Below, piece by piece: positions 62,541 to 64,000 of a stretch of 64,000 nucleotides of DNA; the stretch's first letter is position 1; the number at the start of each line of letters is the position of its first letter. Source of the DNA: Streptomyces lavendofoliae (GTDB lineage Bacteria; Actinomycetota; Actinomycetes; Streptomycetales; Streptomycetaceae); NCBI RefSeq assembly GCF_014649735.1, contig NZ_BMTP01000013.1:186001-250000 (forward strand), written 5' to 3'. The position numbers and the translations under genes are program-made. Under the pieces are notes generated by a model. The model was not told the origin of the DNA. It saw only the letters and a list, made by a program, of their open reading frames with translations, and did not search any database.

Positions 62541-63524
62541 ATGTGCACAAGTTCGGACTTAGCCCCGCATTCGAACGTAGCCAAGCTGTGCGCTCGTGGT
62601 CTCGAGGTCTACCGCCGGGCCCTGCTGCAAGGTCCGGTTTCCGAGGAAGTACCGGACTGTCTCCTCCGGTTGGGGCTGATGCGGCCATTGGCCGAAACCC
62701 CCGCACTGCTGGCGGCCGTCCCTCCCGACATCGCGGACCGCGAGCTGACCCGCCCCATAGAACGCGAGCTGCTGGCCCACCAGCACACCATCGCCGCCAT
62801 CCGTGACTCGATCTCGGCGGCCGAGACGGTGTACCGCTCCACCCGGTCGGCCGCCGCCGGCCCCGTACGACTCCTCCAGGGGGCCGAAGTCATCCAGGCG
62901 GCCCTGCAACAGGCCGCCGAGGCATGCCGTGAGGAGCTCCTCACCTGCCAGCCGGGCGGCGGACGCGCCCCGGAGAACCTCGCGAGATCACTGTCCCGCG
63001 TCCTCGCCATGCACCGGCGCGGCGTCAAACAGCGCACCCTCTACCAGCACACCGTGCGCGCCCACGGCCCCACGCTCGCCTACATCGAGCGGGCCACCGC
63101 GTCCGGCGCCCAGTTCCGGACCATCAACGAGGTGTTCGACCGCCTGATCATCTACGACCGCACCACGGCGTTCATCCCGGACCCGCGCCACGAACTGAGA
63201 ACCGCGGCCCTGGCCATCGACCACCCGGCGATCGTCCACTACCTGGCCAAGGTGTTCGACCACACCTGGGAGCGCGCCGAGGCGGTCAGCATCTCCCAGG
63301 AGTACGCCCGCCCCCCGCTCATGACCGACGAGACCCGTCGCGCCGTGCTGCGCCTGATGGTGGAGGGCTACACCGACGCGGCGATCGCCGGCCGGCTGGG
63401 GGTGAGCCCCCGCACCGTCTCCACCCACATCAAGAAGGCGTCCGACCTCCTGGGCGGCCGCAGCCGGGCCCACCTGGCCTATCTCCTGGCCCAGTCCGAC
63501 CTCCTGGACGCCGGCCCCGGCTGA
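62541..63524 (+). CDS. LuxR-type transcriptional regulator with TrmB-like N-terminal part
   Basis: The 327-residue protein ends in a LuxR/NarL helix-turn-helix (LRLMVEGYTDAAIAGRLGVS, PRTVSTHIKKASDLLGGRSR; about residues 270-320). The N-terminal 100 residues contain a winged-helix-like pattern (LEVYRRALLQGPVSEEVPDC, LLRLGLMRPL) and a helical linker. A phospholipase-D-like middle region, common in TrmB-type sensors, is suggested by DRLIIYDRTTAFIPDP. Such regulators are frequent beside Streptomyces peptide and secondary-metabolism genes. ATG 62541 has AAGGAG 6 bases upstream and is preferred over ATG 62505. Confidence 0.82.
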   Translation: MCTSSDLAPHSNVAKLCARGLEVYRRALLQGPVSEEVPDCLLRLGLMRPLAETPALLAAVPPDIADRELTRPIERELLAHQHTIAAIRDSISAAETVYRSTRSAAAGPVRLLQGAEVIQAALQQAAEACREELLTCQPGGGRAPENLARSLSRVLAMHRRGVKQRTLYQHTVRAHGPTLAYIERATASGAQFRTINEVFDRLIIYDRTTAFIPDPRHELRTAALAIDHPAIVHYLAKVFDHTWERAEAVSISQEYARPPLMTDETRRAVLRLMVEGYTDAAIAGRLGVSPRTVSTHIKKASDLLGGRSRAHLAYLLAQSDLLDAGPG

Positions 63525-63870
63525 CCCCCCCGTACCCCCAGGACCAGGCACCCCGCCCCCGCCGATGTGCGCCCGGCACATCCCCCCACCGGCACGGCCC
63601 CCCCGCGAGGTCCCCGCACGGCACGCGACCCGGCCCGAGGACCATGACGGCCACACCCCACCGCCCGCACCCGGGTGGCGGCCGCCCCGGACACGACGGC
63701 CCTCGCCGCCGTCCCCCGCCCGCTCCGCCGGCCCCGCCCCGAGCGCGCCCACCGGCCGCGCACCGGGCGCCCCGGCCCCCCGCCCCTGGCTCCTCGTCCT
63801 GCCCGACGTCGTATACGGTCTGTCCCTCACCCCGAGCCGACGACCGCGCGCCGCGGTCCCTGGAGAAGCC
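63525..63870. other. Intergenic region of 346 bases
   Basis: C-rich sequence without a credible gene on either strand. A -10-like TATACG at 63812-63817 may belong to the promoter of the partial gene at 63871. No hairpin with a T-tract is visible after the LuxR-type gene. Confidence 0.5.
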
Positions 63871-64000
63871 ATGAGCCTGCTTGCGGTACTCGACGAAGCG
63901 GTGGCCACGCTCAAGGCCCCGTTGCAGGAGAACGACCGGGCGCAGGGCTGGACCGACGAACTCCGCCGAGAGGTGCAGGAAGAGATCTCGATCACCCGCT
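63871..64000 (+). CDS. Partial gene at the window end, unknown function
   Basis: An open frame starts at ATG 63871 with TGGAG 5 bases upstream and runs off the window after 43 complete codons. The visible part begins MSLLAVLDEAVATLKAPLQE and is helical and charged (NDRAQGWTDELRREVQEEIS). Nothing in it identifies a family. Codon usage is that of a real Streptomyces gene, with strong third-position GC. Confidence 0.55.
   Translation, partial: MSLLAVLDEAVATLKAPLQENDRAQGWTDELRREVQEEISITR

Overview
The window is chromosomal DNA of a high-GC actinobacterium, almost certainly a Streptomyces or close relative. The signs are very GC-rich codon third positions, many GTG starts, many 4-base ATGA/GTGA gene overlaps, leaderless-type promoters (TANNNT, 7 bases, ATG), and typical gene families (MocR, AurF-like, SEDS/PBP pair, split LigD with Ku, the GlgE pathway, LtrA). 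I see no rRNA, tRNA, CRISPR array, intact insertion sequence, PKS or NRPS.

Region 1 (1-22.8 kb) looks like core chromosome: a MocR regulator, a secreted NlpC/P60 peptidase, a kinase-like protein that has lost its catalytic residues and carries a PQQ-type propeller, an AurF-like/TetR pair divergent from a ferritin-like diiron protein, a PBP/RodA pair, a sensor kinase coupled to a lipoprotein but without a response regulator, a HEAT-repeat protein with a zinc-ribbon protein, a NERD-like protein, the non-homologous end-joining set (ligase, polymerase, Ku) and a GlgA/GlgM-type glycosyltransferase. From memory, the PBP/RodA to LigD/Ku order resembles the SCO5300-5310 area of S. coelicolor.

Region 2 (22.9-38.0 kb, mostly + strand) is accessory: an SDR, four NTF2/SnoaL-fold proteins (one exported, one lipoprotein), two closely related MFS exporters, LtrA, an ankyrin protein, a muconolactone-isomerase-like protein, a benzoylformate-decarboxylase-like TPP enzyme, a cupin, a quinone oxidoreductase, an NmrA-like protein, an ABM monooxygenase-like protein and a CPA-type antiporter. 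Two of its transcription units, at 22.9 and 27.4 kb, share nearly the same promoter.

Region 3 (62.4-37.9 kb, - strand) is the most striking part. Eighteen genes from an IS701-like transposase gene (59516) to a K+/H+-type antiporter (37897) are nearly contiguous. They encode an alpha-glucan pathway (maltokinase, GlgE, GlgB, GlgX), a partner-switching module (two STAS proteins, an RsbW-like ATPase, a SpoIIE-type phosphatase), a MinD-like ATPase, a carbonyl/redox set (TPP enzyme, two DJ-1/PfpI proteins, EthD protein, thioredoxin-reductase-like flavoprotein), an enlarged AGE-fold protein and a KhtT/KhtU-like antiporter pair. Upstream lie an NmrA-like gene, a sugar nucleotidyltransferase gene and a 52-codon membrane-peptide gene divergent from a LuxR-type regulator. 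A SigB-like promoter candidate precedes the transposase-like gene. My inference is a stress- or development-linked alpha-glucan system under partner-switching control. Regions 2 and 3 meet tail to tail, with two antiporter genes overlapping by 64 bases.
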